Source: Streptomyces lilacinus (GTDB lineage: Bacteria; Actinomycetota; Actinomycetes; Streptomycetales; Streptomycetaceae). Taken from it: 6,973 nucleotides of DNA. The notes under the pieces were generated by a model, which was not told the origin of the DNA, searched no databases, and was given only the letters and a program-made list of their open reading frames with translations. This document shows, in pieces, positions 1 to 5,952 of the stretch. How positions within the stretch are numbered: position 1 is the first letter of the stretch; each line of letters opens with the position of its first letter. The stretch lies in the NCBI GenBank assembly GCA_000715685.1, contig KL569423.1, positions 1 through 6,973 on the forward strand, in the 5' to 3' direction. The translations under genes and the position numbers were made by a program.

Positions 1-80
1 ACTACATCATCCCCAGCGTCTTCAACGAGAAGGCCACGGCGGCCGTCGCCGCCGCGGTGAAGCGGGCCGCGCTGGCCTGA
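1..80 (+). CDS. C-terminal end of a probable NAD(P)-dependent malic enzyme (partial)
   Basis: An open frame enters from the left edge (first full codon at 3) and stops at TGA 78-80, leaving 25 residues that begin YIIPSVFNEK and end in an Ala-rich helix (AAVAAAVKRAALA). The Y-I-[IV]-P-S-x-F/L block followed by an alanine-rich helix is what I remember of the extreme C-terminus of bacterial malic enzymes, which oxidatively decarboxylate malate to pyruvate in the cytoplasm. Only the tail is visible and no catalytic or cofactor residue is present, so the call rests on a short remembered signature. The gene ends just before a strong hairpin and is probably not part of the next operon. Confidence 0.55.
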   Translation, partial: YIIPSVFNEKATAAVAAAVKRAALA

Positions 81-90
81 CGGCACGTTT

Positions 91-126
91 CGGCCACCTC
101 GGTCACCGTGGTCACCGAGGTGGCCG
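91..126 (+). terminator. Hairpin terminator after the malic enzyme gene
   Basis: A perfect 13-bp inverted repeat (91-103 CGGCCACCTCGGT pairs with 114-126) encloses a 10-base loop, starting 11 bases after the stop codon. There is no T-tract, which is common for actinobacterial terminators. It separates the upstream gene from the 2-MIB operon. Confidence 0.8.
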
Positions 127-350
127 CGCCGGGTCCGGCGCGGTTCTCCCGGCTCGGTTCGACGGGCAAAGCGGATCATCGCGGTCTAGCGGACGTCCAT
201 TCCGTGGCGTGAATCCGTCGGTGCGTCCCGGGTCGTCTCGACCAACATCATTAAGCGCTGCTTCACTTGCGCGGCGGGAGCTCCTCGTAGTCCGATCGGG
301 CTATTTCGGGGGCTCCCTCTTGACGCATGCGCCCAGATGGAAGGACCGGG
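127..350 (+). promoter_or_regulatory. Leader region expected to contain the 2-MIB operon promoter
   Basis: This is a 224-base stretch with no credible gene between a terminator and the start of the shell gene, so the operon promoter is expected here. It includes a relatively AT-rich patch around 240-262 (CAACATCATTAAGC) and an 8-bp palindrome GGAGCTCC at 277-284. I could not find a convincing -35/-10 pair. TTGACG at 320-325 looks like a -35 element, but its matching -10 would fall on the ribosome-binding site and place the transcription start after the start codon. Confidence 0.35.
339..345 (+). promoter_or_regulatory. Ribosome-binding site deciding the shell gene start
   Basis: GGAAGGA lies 5 bases before ATG 351. 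The in-frame ATG at 327 has no comparable purine-rich sequence upstream (it follows GGGCTCCCTCTTGACGC), so the start at 351 is preferred. Confidence 0.65.
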
Positions 351-1778
351 ATGTCGACCGCAGCGCACCGGCAGCAGCCGGAGCAGCCCGTACAGCAGAC
401 GGGCCGGGCCCAGCTCGGCCTCGGGATCGCCGCTGCGCGGAACCTGGCGACCACCACCAAGACCGTCCCGCAGATGCAGGGCATCAGCTCGCGCTGGCTG
501 CTGCGCATGCTGCCCTGGGTGGAGGTGAAGGGCGGCGCGTACCGGGTCAACCGTCGCCTGGTGTACGAGGTCGGCGACGGCCGGGTCACCTTCGTCCAGG
601 AAGGGGCGGCGGTCCGGGTCGTCCCCGCGGAACTGGGCGAGCTGCCGCTGCTGCGCGGCTTCCACGACGACGGGGCGCTGCGGGCGCTCGCCGAGCGGTG
701 CCGGCAGCAGGAGTACGAACCCGGCCAGGTGATCGCCCGACGGGGCCGGGCCGTCGACCACGTCTACCTGATCGCGCACGGCAAGGTGGAGAAGGTCGGC
801 GCCGGGAAGTACGGCGAGGAGACCCGGCGCGGCGTGCTGGCCGACGGCGGGTTCTTCGGCGCGCAGATGGTGGCCGAGGAGCCGGGGGAGTGGGAGTTCA
901 CGGCGCGCGCGATGACGGCGTGCACCGTCCTGGCCCTGCCCCGGGCCGCGTACGAGGAGGTGGCGGCCCGCAGCGAAGAGCTCCGGGCCCACGTGCGCCG
1001 GCGCCAGGCCGAGAAGGCGCGGCCGCAGAACAAGAAGGGCGAGGCGAACATCGCCCTCGCCTCCGGCCACACCGGCGAGCCGGTCCTGCCCGGCACCTTC
1101 GTCGACTACGAGCTCGCGCCCCGCGAGTACGAGCTGAGCGTGGCCCAGACGGTCCTCCGGGTGCACAGCCGCGTCGCCGACCTCTACAACGAGCCGATGG
1201 ACCAGGTCGAGCAGCAGCTGCGGCTGACCATCGAGGCGCTGCGCGAGCGCCAGGAGTCGGAGCTCGTCAACAACCCCGAGTTCGGCCTGCTGCACAACGC
1301 CGACCACAGCCAGCGCATCTCCACCCACTCCGGCCCGCCCACCCCCGACGACCTGGACGAGCTGCTGAGCATGCGGCGGGGGACCAAGGCCTTCTTCGCC
1401 CACCCCCGGGCCGTCTCCGCCTTCGCCCGCGAGTGCAACAAGCGGGGCCTGTCCTTCGACAGCGCCGACGTGGGCGGTCACGCGGTCCCCGCCTGGCGGG
1501 GCGTGCCGATCCTCCCCTGCGGCAAGATCCCCGTCTCGGACGAGGGCACCTCCGCCATCCTCGCCATGCGCCTGGGCGAGGCCGAGCAGGGGGTGGTCGG
1601 CCTGCGGCAGACCGGCATCCCCGACGAGTACGAGCCGGGCCTGAACGTGCGGTTCATGGGCATCAACGACCAGGCCCTCATCTCCTACCTGGTCAGCACC
1701 TACTACTCGGCGGCCGTTCTCGTCCCCGACGCGCTCGGCGTCCTCGAGAACGTCGAGGTCTTCCACACCCCGTCCTGA
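351..1778 (+). CDS. eshA: EshA-like family 2B encapsulin shell protein with cyclic-nucleotide-binding-like domain
   Basis: Expected to self-assemble in the cytoplasm into an HK97-fold protein compartment that encloses the terpene synthase encoded next. The 475-residue protein has three parts. Residues 1-45 are a Gln/Pro-rich, then Ala/Thr-rich N-terminal arm ([16 protein letters not shown] at 22-37). Residues about 60-215 contain a cyclic-nucleotide-binding-type beta-roll ([20 protein letters not shown] around 125-144; GGFFGAQ at 166-172). Residues about 255-475 are the HK97-like shell portion, with the [29 protein letters not shown] and [14 protein letters not shown] blocks typical of EshA homologues. 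The usual phosphate-binding signature is degenerate (FGA instead of FGE), so cyclic-nucleotide binding is uncertain. It is the first gene of the 2-MIB operon and shares its reading frame with the next gene, separated by one TGA and 11 sense codons. In the 2-MIB literature this gene is also called cnb. The family call is firm; encapsulation of the synthase rests on published work with Streptomyces homologues, not on this sequence alone. Confidence 0.93.
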   Translation: MSTAAHRQQPEQPVQQTGRAQLGLGIAAARNLATTTKTVPQMQGISSRWLLRMLPWVEVKGGAYRVNRRLVYEVGDGRVTFVQEGAAVRVVPAELGELPLLRGFHDDGALRALAERCRQQEYEPGQVIARRGRAVDHVYLIAHGKVEKVGAGKYGEETRRGVLADGGFFGAQMVAEEPGEWEFTARAMTACTVLALPRAAYEEVAARSEELRAHVRRRQAEKARPQNKKGEANIALASGHTGEPVLPGTFVDYELAPREYELSVAQTVLRVHSRVADLYNEPMDQVEQQLRLTIEALRERQESELVNNPEFGLLHNADHSQRISTHSGPPTPDDLDELLSMRRGTKAFFAHPRAVSAFARECNKRGLSFDSADVGGHAVPAWRGVPILPCGKIPVSDEGTSAILAMRLGEAEQGVVGLRQTGIPDEYEPGLNVRFMGINDQALISYLVSTYYSAAVLVPDALGVLENVEVFHTPS

Positions 1779-1811
1779 CGGGCACCACCCCCGGAACGGA
1801 GAGAAGAACCC

Positions 1812-2900
1812 GTGTCACCACTGCCCACCGGGCCGACGGGGCTGGGCACCTCCGCCGCCCGTGTCGCCGTCCGTGCCGCGGCCCGTGGCGCCGCCCGGAA
1901 AGCGGCCGGCGCCACCCCCCGCACCTCCGGCGAGCGCGGCACCGGTGTCCCACCGCTGTACTGCCCGCCCGCCGTCCGGGACGACCCGGCACTCGGTCGG
2001 GAGGTCAACGGCCGGCTGGTGGAGTGGGCCGACGAGGTCGGCATCTACGCCGGACGGCTCGACCGCGTCCGCGCGGCCGACTTCGGGCGCCTGATGATGC
2101 TCGCCCACCCCGACACCGACGACCCGGACCGGCTGCTGGCGGCCGGGAAGTGCGCCCTGGCGGAGTGGGCGACCGACGACTACTACTGCGACGACGAGAC
2201 GGTGGGCTCCCGGCCCGAACTCCTCGGCTCGCAGCTCGGGCTCGCCTACGCGGCCGTCGACCCGGCCCACCTGCCGGCCCGCTACGTGCCCGCATGGGAG
2301 AGGGACCTGCGCGACGACCCCGTACGCGTCGCCCTGCGCTCGGGCCTCCAGCACCTCGCCCGGTACGCGGAGCCCTCCCAGATCGCCCGGCTGCGGCACG
2401 AGGTCTCCGTCCTCTTCGTGGGCTACGGCCAGGAGGGCTCCTGGCGGTCCCAGGGGCACATGCCCAGCGTCCACGAATACCTGGCGCACCGTCAGATCAA
2501 CAGCTTCCTGCCCTGCATCGCGCTGACCGACGTGGTGGGCGGCTACGCCCTGCCCGCCGCCGAGTACGCCGATCCGCGCGTACGCCGCGCCGTGACGCAG
2601 GCCGCCACGGCCGCCACGCTCGTCAACGACCTGTACTCGATGACGAAGGAGCACGACTCCTCGGGCGTGGAGTTCAACCTGCCCCTCGTGATCGCCCAGG
2701 AGGAGCGCTGCTCGCCGCGCGAGGCGATCGAGCGCAGCGCGCGGATCCACGACGAGCTGGTGCGCGCCTACGAGGTGGAGGCGGCGGCCCTCGCCCTCAC
2801 CGGATCGCCCCAGCTGCGGCGGTTCCTCGCCGGGGTGTGGGCCTGGCTCGGCGGCAACCGCGAATGGCACGCCGGCAGCCCCCGCTACAACGGCGCCTGA
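1812..2900 (+). CDS. tpc: 2-methylisoborneol synthase (class I terpene cyclase)
   Basis: Cyclises 2-methyl-geranyl diphosphate, with loss of pyrophosphate and capture of water, to 2-methylisoborneol using Mg2+. The 362-residue protein has the family-specific Asp-rich motif DDYYCDDE (122-129) and the NSE/DTE triad NDLYSMTKE (272-280), plus other conserved blocks (HRQINSFLPC 226-235, TDVVGGYALP 239-248, GNREWH 348-353). Start: GTG 1812 with GGAG at 1798-1801; no upstream extension is possible because the shell gene's TGA lies in the same frame at 1776. The disordered N-terminal region is only about 50 residues, clearly shorter than in the roughly 440-residue S. coelicolor SCO7700 as I remember it, but it keeps the GPTGLGTSAAR segment (7-17) and an Ala/Arg-rich stretch. 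In homologues this disordered region directs the enzyme into the encapsulin shell. The substrate is supplied by the next gene's methyltransferase. Confidence 0.95.
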   Translation: MSPLPTGPTGLGTSAARVAVRAAARGAARKAAGATPRTSGERGTGVPPLYCPPAVRDDPALGREVNGRLVEWADEVGIYAGRLDRVRAADFGRLMMLAHPDTDDPDRLLAAGKCALAEWATDDYYCDDETVGSRPELLGSQLGLAYAAVDPAHLPARYVPAWERDLRDDPVRVALRSGLQHLARYAEPSQIARLRHEVSVLFVGYGQEGSWRSQGHMPSVHEYLAHRQINSFLPCIALTDVVGGYALPAAEYADPRVRRAVTQAATAATLVNDLYSMTKEHDSSGVEFNLPLVIAQEERCSPREAIERSARIHDELVRAYEVEAAALALTGSPQLRRFLAGVWAWLGGNREWHAGSPRYNGA

Positions 2901-2945
2901 GCCCACGCCCTTCTTTCGTCACCGCACACATTTTTCCGCATGTCC

Positions 2946-2951
2946 AAGGAG
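2946..2951 (+). promoter_or_regulatory. Ribosome-binding site deciding the methyltransferase start
   Basis: AAGGAG sits 6 bases before ATG 2958, an ideal Shine-Dalgarno arrangement. The in-frame ATG at 2940 is preceded by a pyrimidine-rich CATTTTTCCGC without any Shine-Dalgarno, so it is rejected as the start. Confidence 0.85.
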
Positions 2952-2957
2952 CACCCC

Positions 2958-3815
2958 ATGACGACCACGCCCGCCCCCGCCGGCGTCCTGCGCACCGCCT
3001 ACCAGAAGGCCGTCGCCGACTACTGGAACAACGAGAAGGACCCGGTCAACCTGCGCCTGGGCGACGTCGACGGTCTCTACCACCATCACTACGGGCTCGG
3101 CGACTACGACCCCTCCGTCCTCGAGGGCCCCGAGGAGACCCGCGACGAGCGGATCATCGCGGAACTCCACCGGCTGGAGTCGGCACAGGCCGACGTCCTC
3201 CTCGACCACCTGGGCCCCGTCGCCCCCGACCAGCGCCTGCTGGACGCCGGCTGCGGCCGGGGCGGCACCAGCATCATGGCCAACGCGCGCTTCGGCTGCC
3301 AGGTCGACGGCGTCTCCATCTCCCGGTCCCAGGTCGACTTCGCCAACGAGCAGGCCCGCAAGCGGGGCGTGGACGACAAGGTGCGCTACCACTTCCGCAA
3401 CATGCTGGACACCGGCCTGCCGACCGGCGCCTTCCAGGGAGCCTGGAACAACGAGTCCACCATGTACGTGGACCTGTTCGAGCTCTTCGCCGAGCACGCC
3501 CGCCAGCTGGCGTACGGCGGCCGCTACGTCACCATCACCGGCTGCTACAACGACGTCACGGGCGGTCGCTCCAAGGCCGTCAGCCGCATCGACGAGCACT
3601 ACACCTGCAACATCCACCCCCGCAGCGCCTACTTCAAGGCCATGGCCGCCAACGGCCTCGTGCCCATCAACGTCGTCGACCTCACGGCCGCCACGATCCC
3701 GTACTGGGAGCTGCGCGCCCAGTCCTCCCTGGCCACCGGCGTCGAGGACCCCTTCCTGACCGCGTACCGCGAGGGCAGCTTCCACTACCTCCTCATCGCC
3801 GCCGACCGCGTCTGA
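2958..3815 (+). CDS. gppmt: Geranyl diphosphate 2-C-methyltransferase (SAM-dependent)
   Basis: Transfers a methyl group from S-adenosylmethionine to C2 of geranyl diphosphate, giving the C11 precursor 2-methyl-GPP used by the neighbouring cyclase. The 285-residue protein is full length for the family. SAM-binding motif I reads LLDAGCGRGGTS (94-105). Family-specific blocks include YWNNEKDPVNLRLGDVDGLY (22-41), HHHYGLGDYD (42-51), ELHRLESAQA (69-78), WNNESTMYVDL (163-173), GGRYVTITGCYND (187-199) and the C-terminal GSFHYLLIAADRV (273-285). These match what I remember of S. coelicolor SCO7701 almost throughout. It lies 57 bases after the synthase stop on the same strand, so it is read as the third gene of the 2-MIB operon (also called mtf). 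I see no convincing terminator behind it, so the next gene may be co-transcribed. Confidence 0.95.
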   Translation: MTTTPAPAGVLRTAYQKAVADYWNNEKDPVNLRLGDVDGLYHHHYGLGDYDPSVLEGPEETRDERIIAELHRLESAQADVLLDHLGPVAPDQRLLDAGCGRGGTSIMANARFGCQVDGVSISRSQVDFANEQARKRGVDDKVRYHFRNMLDTGLPTGAFQGAWNNESTMYVDLFELFAEHARQLAYGGRYVTITGCYNDVTGGRSKAVSRIDEHYTCNIHPRSAYFKAMAANGLVPINVVDLTAATIPYWELRAQSSLATGVEDPFLTAYREGSFHYLLIAADRV

Positions 3816-3871
3816 CCGCTCGGCGCGGACCCCGGGGGCCGGGCGGGTGCGGCGGGCGGGAGAATGAAGGC

Positions 3872-4348
3872 GTGAACGTCACCGCCCCGGACCCGGCACC
3901 CCCCGCCGCGCCGGCCGCCCACCCGGTCCCCGACGCCGTGGCCTACCTGGCCGGGCAGTGGGCGGTCGACCGTACGCTGCTCGACCTGGACACGGGCTCC
4001 AGCGGGTCGTTCCACGGCACGGCCACCTTCCGGCCGGCCGACGACCACGCCGGCGTCCTGCACGTCGAGGACGGCGAGCTGAGCTGGGGCGGCACGGTCA
4101 ACCGGGCCGGCCGGACGCTGAGGGTGCTTCCCGGGCCGGACGGCACGGCCGACGTGATGTTCGGCGACGGTCGGCCCTTCCACGACCTGGATCTGCGCAC
4201 TGGGCACTGGACCGTCCGCCACCCCTGCGGGCGGGATCTCTACGGCGGCACGTTCACCGTCGTCTCACCCGACGAGTGGCACGTCGAGTGGCGCACCACC
4301 GGCCCGGCCAAGAACCAGCTGCAGCGCTCGGTCTACCGACGGCGGTAG
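3872..4348 (+). CDS. DUF6314 family protein, function unknown
   Basis: A 158-residue cytoplasmic protein starting at GTG 3872, with GGGAG at 3858-3862 as the likely ribosome-binding site. After a Pro/Ala-rich tail (1-20), the body is one small beta-rich domain, probably a lipocalin-like barrel: YLAGQWAVDRTL (25-36), GSFHGTATFRP (45-55), TADVMFGDGRPFHDLDLRTG (92-111), HPCGRDLYGGTFTV (117-130) and EWHVEWRTTGPAKN (135-148). The FxDGRPFHDLDLRxGxW and HPCxxDLYxGTF blocks are those I associate with DUF6314. No signal peptide or membrane segment is seen. It lies 56 bases downstream of the methyltransferase gene on the same strand; co-transcription with the 2-MIB genes is possible, but a role in 2-MIB formation is not supported, since the family is widespread in actinobacteria in other contexts. 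Confidence 0.85.
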   Translation: MNVTAPDPAPPAAPAAHPVPDAVAYLAGQWAVDRTLLDLDTGSSGSFHGTATFRPADDHAGVLHVEDGELSWGGTVNRAGRTLRVLPGPDGTADVMFGDGRPFHDLDLRTGHWTVRHPCGRDLYGGTFTVVSPDEWHVEWRTTGPAKNQLQRSVYRRR

Positions 4349-4360
4349 GCCCGCTGGGCC
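4348..4360 (+). terminator. Weak hairpin at the end of the DUF6314 gene
   Basis: GGCCC (4348-4352) and GGGCC (4356-4360) can form a 5-bp GC stem with a 3-base loop beginning on the last base of the stop codon. It is short and lacks a T-tract, so it may not terminate efficiently. Confidence 0.25.
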
Positions 4361-4365
4361 GCCCC

Positions 4366-4374
4366 TGTGGATAA
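4366..4374 (-). promoter_or_regulatory. Perfect DnaA-box-like 9-mer
   Basis: TGTGGATAA is the exact reverse complement of the canonical DnaA box TTATCCACA. It lies in the gap between the DUF6314 gene and the TTA-containing gene, 54 bases before the latter's start codon. An AT-rich exact match is unlikely by chance at this base composition. A single box is not an origin, and Streptomyces DnaA is reported to prefer TTGTCCACA, so any role would be regulatory or DnaA titration. Confidence 0.35.
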
Positions 4375-4400
4375 CTCGCCCACCACGTATGGCCAAGCGA

Positions 4401-4406
4401 TACTGT
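4401..4406 (+). promoter_or_regulatory. Candidate -10 hexamer for the 4429 gene
   Basis: TACTGT fits the TANNNT pattern and would give a leader of about 15 bases before ATG 4429. No good -35 is found 16-18 bases upstream, so this is only a candidate. Confidence 0.22.
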
Positions 4407-4419
4407 TGCTGGCCTTGGG

Positions 4420-4426
4420 GGAGGAA
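4420..4426 (+). promoter_or_regulatory. Strong ribosome-binding site of the 4429 gene
   Basis: GGAGGAA lies 2 bases before ATG 4429, with the GGAGG core ending 4 bases before it, inside a longer purine run from 4417. This fixes the start codon and therefore places the TTA codon at codon 6. Confidence 0.75.
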
Positions 4427-4428
4427 GC

Positions 4429-5913
4429 ATGGCGAGACATCACTTACCCGCGCTGCCGCAGTACCGGCAGGACGCGGTGACGCGGCGGCTGTGTGCCGCG
4501 ACGCACCTGGACGAGGGCTTCGCCCGCCAGGTGCACGACGAGTTCGTGGCGGACCGGATGCGCGCGGTCGGGCTGCCGCTCGGCATCAATCTGGTGGCGC
4601 TGGTCCGGCACGCCCGGTCGGCCGACCTGCGGGTGGAGGCCCGGAACCGCCGACTCGCCCGGCTCTTCGGCGGGTTGTGGGCGGCGGTGCTCCTCGCGCT
4701 GTACGGAATCGGCGGCGGGCCGTCCGTCGCCCTGACGGCAGGCGGCTGCGGAGTGCTCGCGGTGTTCGGTGCCGCGTGGTGGCTGGTGTACGCGGCGGAG
4801 CGGCAGGCCCGGGACGCCGCGCAGGAGGTCTTCCGTACGGGTGCGAAGGCCGAGGATCTCGCGCCGCCGGCGCCGAAGGAGGCCGAGAGTCGTCTGCTGG
4901 ACCTGAAGAAGGCCAACGTCGTGCCCTACACGGCGAGCGCCGAGCGCACCAATCCGTTCGTGGGCAGCGGAAAGAAGATCAAAGAGGTGGTCTGGCAGCC
5001 CATCGACGTCAGCCGCCCGGCCGAGGCCCCCGGCGGCGGCAAGCTGACCATCAAGGACTTCGACGCCGTCGACCTGCACACCTACGTGGCCCGGGAAATG
5101 GCGAACGTAGCCGGCCTCGAAGGACTGCGCGCCCGCAACCGGCTGTACGTGCTCGGCACCCATGTGCAGCACCTCGGCACGGACCTGCTGCCGGATCCGC
5201 TCGGCAGGCCCCGCGCCCAGATCCCCAAGCAGCTGGTGCAGGCGGGACTGCTGACCCCGGGCGCCGGCATGCGCACCTATCTGAGCCTGGAGCGGGTCGG
5301 CGACGGCGGACGCGTCATCGTGTCCATGCACCTACGGGCGCGGCTCCACCACCCCAGCCTGTCCTGGGAAGTCGCGGCCTACGGCATTCCCCCGGTGAGC
5401 AGGGACTACGGCATCGTGGACCGGCTCCCGATCGACGGCTTCGAACGCTGGTGGAGCCTGGTCCGGTACGCGACCGGGCAGACGTGGCCCGCGCTGCGCG
5501 GCGCCCTCGGCCGCAACCGCCGGCGAGCCGCGGAGAGGAAGCGCGAGGCGCGCGACCTGGAGAGATGGCGCAAGGAGATCGGCAGGCGGCATGCCGTGTA
5601 CGACTACGGGGCCGTGGACAGCGTCCGCGAACGCGTCGCGTCCTGGGACGAGCTGGGCCACTCCGACCGCACCGACTCGCAGGACTTCCTGCACCGCCTC
5701 CAGCAGGGCGTGCTGATCGCGACGGAGCGGTTCCTGAAGGACCACAACGTCGACACCAGCTCCTTCGACCAGGCCCAGCAGGTCATCACCACCCAGACGT
5801 ACAACTTCTCCGGGGACATCTCCGGGCCGAGCAACTTCGGCAACAACGGGCAGATCAACGCGGCCTACGGGCAGGGCCAGCAGCCGTCCGGGGCAGCCGG
5901 CGGGGCTCCCTGA
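4429..5913 (+). CDS. Two-helix membrane protein with C-terminal N-F-G repeat motif; TTA codon near start
   Basis: I do not recognise a named family. The 494-residue protein has no signal peptide. An N-terminal helical region (1-75) precedes two predicted membrane helices, about 79-95 (LFGGLWAAVLLALYGIG) and 100-121 (VALTAGGCGVLAVFGAAWWLVY). That hairpin topology would leave both ends in the cytoplasm. A large soluble region follows (122-440), with a mixed fold around 205-340 (LTIKDFDAVDLHTYVAREM; MRTYLSLERVGDGGRVIVSMHLRARLHH, given as 205-223 and 281-308), then a strongly basic helix (359-388). Residues 441-478 lead to a Gly/Asn-rich motif, NFSGDISGPSNFGNNGQI (459-476), and a Gln/Gly/Ala tail. 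The same motif opens the next protein. Codon 6 is TTA (4444-4446), the only TTA I found in any coding region here, so translation probably depends on the developmental tRNA-Leu BldA. A sensor or scaffold with a C-terminal self-assembly motif is an inference. Confidence 0.9.
   Translation: MARHHLPALPQYRQDAVTRRLCAATHLDEGFARQVHDEFVADRMRAVGLPLGINLVALVRHARSADLRVEARNRRLARLFGGLWAAVLLALYGIGGGPSVALTAGGCGVLAVFGAAWWLVYAAERQARDAAQEVFRTGAKAEDLAPPAPKEAESRLLDLKKANVVPYTASAERTNPFVGSGKKIKEVVWQPIDVSRPAEAPGGGKLTIKDFDAVDLHTYVAREMANVAGLEGLRARNRLYVLGTHVQHLGTDLLPDPLGRPRAQIPKQLVQAGLLTPGAGMRTYLSLERVGDGGRVIVSMHLRARLHHPSLSWEVAAYGIPPVSRDYGIVDRLPIDGFERWWSLVRYATGQTWPALRGALGRNRRRAAERKREARDLERWRKEIGRRHAVYDYGAVDSVRERVASWDELGHSDRTDSQDFLHRLQQGVLIATERFLKDHNVDTSSFDQAQQVITTQTYNFSGDISGPSNFGNNGQINAAYGQGQQPSGAAGGAP
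5803..5856 (+). repeat. Copy 1 of an 18-codon direct repeat (C-terminal motif)
   Basis: This codes for residues 459-476 of the membrane protein. It matches 45 of 54 bases of the copy at 5965-6018, including 24 identical consecutive bases (5818-5841 versus 5980-6003), and 13 of 18 residues are the same. Confidence 0.9.
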
Positions 5914-5952
5914 TCCGGTGAAACGCATCCCATCGACCAGGAGCACGCACGC

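Noticed and set aside
320..325. TTGACG as the -35 element of the 2-MIB operon
   Set aside because: The matching -10 would overlap the ribosome-binding site and transcription would start beyond the start codon.
327..350. Upstream ATG adding eight residues to the shell protein
   Set aside because: It has no Shine-Dalgarno, while ATG 351 is preceded by GGAAGGA at 5 bases, and EshA homologues begin with a similar MSTA segment as I remember them.
186..1766. A 526-codon open frame on the minus strand opposite the shell gene
   Set aside because: Its translation is Gly/Val/Leu/Asp-rich without family motifs, and it is antisense to a clearly recognised gene. This is typical of stop-free shadows in high-GC genomes.
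2931..2935. T-run between the synthase and methyltransferase genes as an internal terminator
   Set aside because: No hairpin precedes it, so it does not form a terminator. It more likely reflects a relaxed intergenic composition.
3864..3875. Three-residue minicistron ATG-AAG-GCG-TGA overlapping the GTG start of the DUF6314 gene
   Set aside because: The overlap could suggest translational coupling, but such a short frame arises easily by chance and no supporting ribosome-binding arrangement is seen.
209..4348. A 1379-codon open frame on the + strand spanning the whole 2-MIB operon
   Set aside because: It is a GC-driven shadow with Arg/Pro/Gly-rich low-complexity translation across three well-recognised genes in another frame. 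Only its last 159 codons (from GTG 3872) are a real gene.
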